DNA from: Chrysomallon squamiferum
Taxonomy: Eukaryota > Mollusca > Gastropoda > Neomphalida > Peltospiridae
DNA length: 64,000 bases
Direction of reading: 5' to 3'
NCBI GenBank assembly: GCA_012295275.1
Contig: CM022670.1
Coordinates: 5,364,142-5,428,141, forward strand
Shown here: piece after piece, positions 62,571-64,000 of the stretch
How positions within the stretch are numbered: the first letter of the stretch is position 1
How the letters are laid out: each line of letters starts with the position of its first letter
Program-made: the position numbers and the translations under genes
Notes under the pieces: generated by a model
Seen by the model: only the letters and a program-made list of their open reading frames with translations
Told to the model about the DNA's origin: nothing
Databases searched by the model: none

Positions 62571-62805
62571 CAGGGTGTCCACAAAGTCTGGGTACATGGG
62601 GAATTTTACTATGTTATTTATTTTTGTTATTTGTCTTACTCAGATCGAATGATGGCTCTGTCTAAAGAAGAAAGAATCGAGTTGGTACTCTTAAGTGGAC
62701 GAGAAGGATGGTCTTATCGCAAAGTTGCAGAAGAATTCAACCTTAGACACCCTAATAGACAACCTATTTATTTTACTTATGTACCCAGACTTTATGGACA
62801 CCCTG
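62571..62805 (+). mobile_element. Mariner-type miniature element with 27-bp inverted repeats
   Basis: The left end CAGGGTGTCC-ACAAAGTCTG-GGTACAT (62571-62597) and the right end (62779-62805, reversed) differ only at one position (C/T) and are bordered by TA on both sides. TA target duplication is a hallmark of Tc1/mariner elements. Inside, a 63-codon frame (62631-62822) starts MSYSDRMMALSKEERIELVL and includes a WSYRKVAEEF helix-turn-helix-like stretch. This resembles the N-terminus of mariner/DUF4817-type transposases, then runs straight into the right inverted repeat. The catalytic domain is absent, so it is an internally deleted, non-autonomous copy. Confidence 0.85.
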
Positions 62806-63035
62806 TAGAACTGAAATTTTAATTTCCTTAAGGTGCATTCATTCACATGATTAGCTTTACCATTCAAATGTTCTCAGTCGTATGGAAGTCGGTACGATTT
62901 ATTGCATAGTCGGAATGCCCCTTTAATATGCGATATATAAAAAAATATGACTTAAAGCATATGTTGTCTATAGTATATTTGTATATAATAAACTTTGGTC
63001 AACTGACTTGATAACAAAAACGTCAGTGTCATTTG

Positions 63036-63039
<4 letters not shown>

Positions 63040-63066
<27 letters not shown>
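63040..63066. repeat. A27 homopolymer
   Basis: Uninterrupted A run; flanks are AT-rich without a gene. Confidence 0.9.
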
Positions 63067-63068
<2 letters not shown>

Positions 63069-63332
63069 AAGTCTGTTCCCCTTCCCCGTTGATAACAGGT
63101 TTAAATATAGTTCAGATATCAAGCACTAAACAAATGATTTTAAAATTACTCTGAATTTCTTATTTTTGTTGTTATTTCCAACTGTCCTAGGTATACATTC
63201 TACGTATACCATATGTATTATTTAAGTTAACACCTTAAACATAATTCTAAACACAATCCTTCTAGCTTCTAACCTTTATAAAGTACCATATTTCTTAATG
63301 GTGTAAAATATGAAGATATCACGGTTTACAGT

Positions 63333-63346
63333 TGTATGTATGTATG

Positions 63347-63380
<34 letters not shown>

Positions 63381-63405
63381 TGTATGTATGTATGTATGTA
63401 TGTAT
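63333..63405. repeat. (TATG)n microsatellite
   Basis: Eighteen TATG units with one TATA variant near the start. Confidence 0.96.
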
Positions 63406-64000
63406 ACATGTAAAAAAGAAAATAATCTGATGCCTAAACTAGTAGTGCTATTACAAACAGCACGAAGTGGCCTTTTCCCTCCACCTTCCCATAGATAGAA
63501 ATACACAAAACCACAGCCTTTCAGAGAATAGCCTTTGGGAGCCAGGGTCGGACGGGAATTAGGTAAATCCATTGCTGATCAAACCACTGAACTTCAGGCA
63601 CTCCCCCCCACCGACTACTTGCACAACTATAATTAGTAAAATAACCCTCAACTTGGAGTCACGTTTCACCTTAACAACAGATAACAAAATAGCTTTATCT
63701 CTCATGTTGCCAAAATAAAATAAAAATATGAATTCTCTGCGCTAACAAAAGTTAATACAAGTGTCTTGTCTCTGGAGTCCTCTATTGTTAAGTTATGTTA
63801 CGAATTGCTGTCAAGTGTTGGTGTGCTATATTTAGTAATTTCATCATAAGTCAACTCATGTGTACATGCCGACGTACGGTTTCGTATAATACACAGCGTA
63901 TTCATTGGAATCAAACATCTGAAATATTTTTACAACCTACTTAAGATACAAGCTTGTTTACGGCGGAACCCGAAAACAAGTTTTTCTACGACAAGCTTCA
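63406..64000. other. Complex terminal interval without a recognised gene
   Basis: Non-repetitive sequence to the window edge. The minus strand at 63500-63600 has weak A- and B-box-like matches (GTCCGACCC) but no tRNA fold, so it may be an old SINE fragment. Confidence 0.35.

Noticed and set aside
63500-63600. Minus-strand tRNA-like A/B boxes
   Set aside because: Matches are weak and no cloverleaf forms; mentioned only as a possible old SINE fragment.

Overview
The window is a stretch of animal nuclear genome: AT-rich, intron-containing and unusually full of microsatellites (CT/GA, TG, ATT, ACT, TTTA, TATG and TA runs of 50-260 bp). No bacterial-style operons are present. The simple-repeat load, short AT-rich introns, a tRNA-Phe cluster and a Cys-rich secreted-type gene of a kind common in lophotrochozoans suggest a marine invertebrate, probably a mollusc. 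That placement is inference; no species is claimed.

Layout. (1) 1-5540 is the left arm of a tRNA-Phe(GAA) array, with five units on the minus strand. One of them is split by a 489-bp retroelement-like insertion. (2) 6900-20036 holds the only convincing protein gene, on the plus strand. Thirteen spliced exons (8275-20036) give a continuous 560-codon C-terminal reading frame through consistent intron phases. They encode a Cys-rich extracellular-type protein with an ShKT-like module, repeated 'CL-x-(F/I/Y)' domains and a possible GPI-anchor tail. The 5' end is unresolved; a candidate upstream exon lies at 6909-7191. (3) 20037-27490 is a probable 3' UTR followed by microsatellites and a few higher-complexity islands. 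(4) 27492-41429 is the right arm of the tRNA-Phe array, with ten units on the plus strand; one is truncated and one has an acceptor-stem mismatch. (5) 41430-64000 is mostly microsatellite and homopolymer DNA with a few complex islands, a possible orphan terminal exon at 41749-41885, and a 235-bp mariner-type miniature element at 62571-62805.

The most interesting system is the tRNA-Phe array. Fifteen units lie in two divergent arms related as an inverted duplication around the protein gene. Every unit that keeps its 3' side carries the same ~30-nt sequence after the tRNA. This trailer can form a CAGAG/CTCTG hairpin and ends just before a T-run, the expected RNA polymerase III stop. The short leader and the trailer end are complementary (ATTGTCG / CGACAAT). 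Inter-tRNA spacers fall into recognisable homology classes that occur in different orders in the two arms, so exchanges appear to have taken place at or near the tRNA units. Several spacers also carry a CRE-like TGACGTCA followed by a YY1-like GCCATGTTG. All homology statements come from reading the sequence by eye; no search was run.
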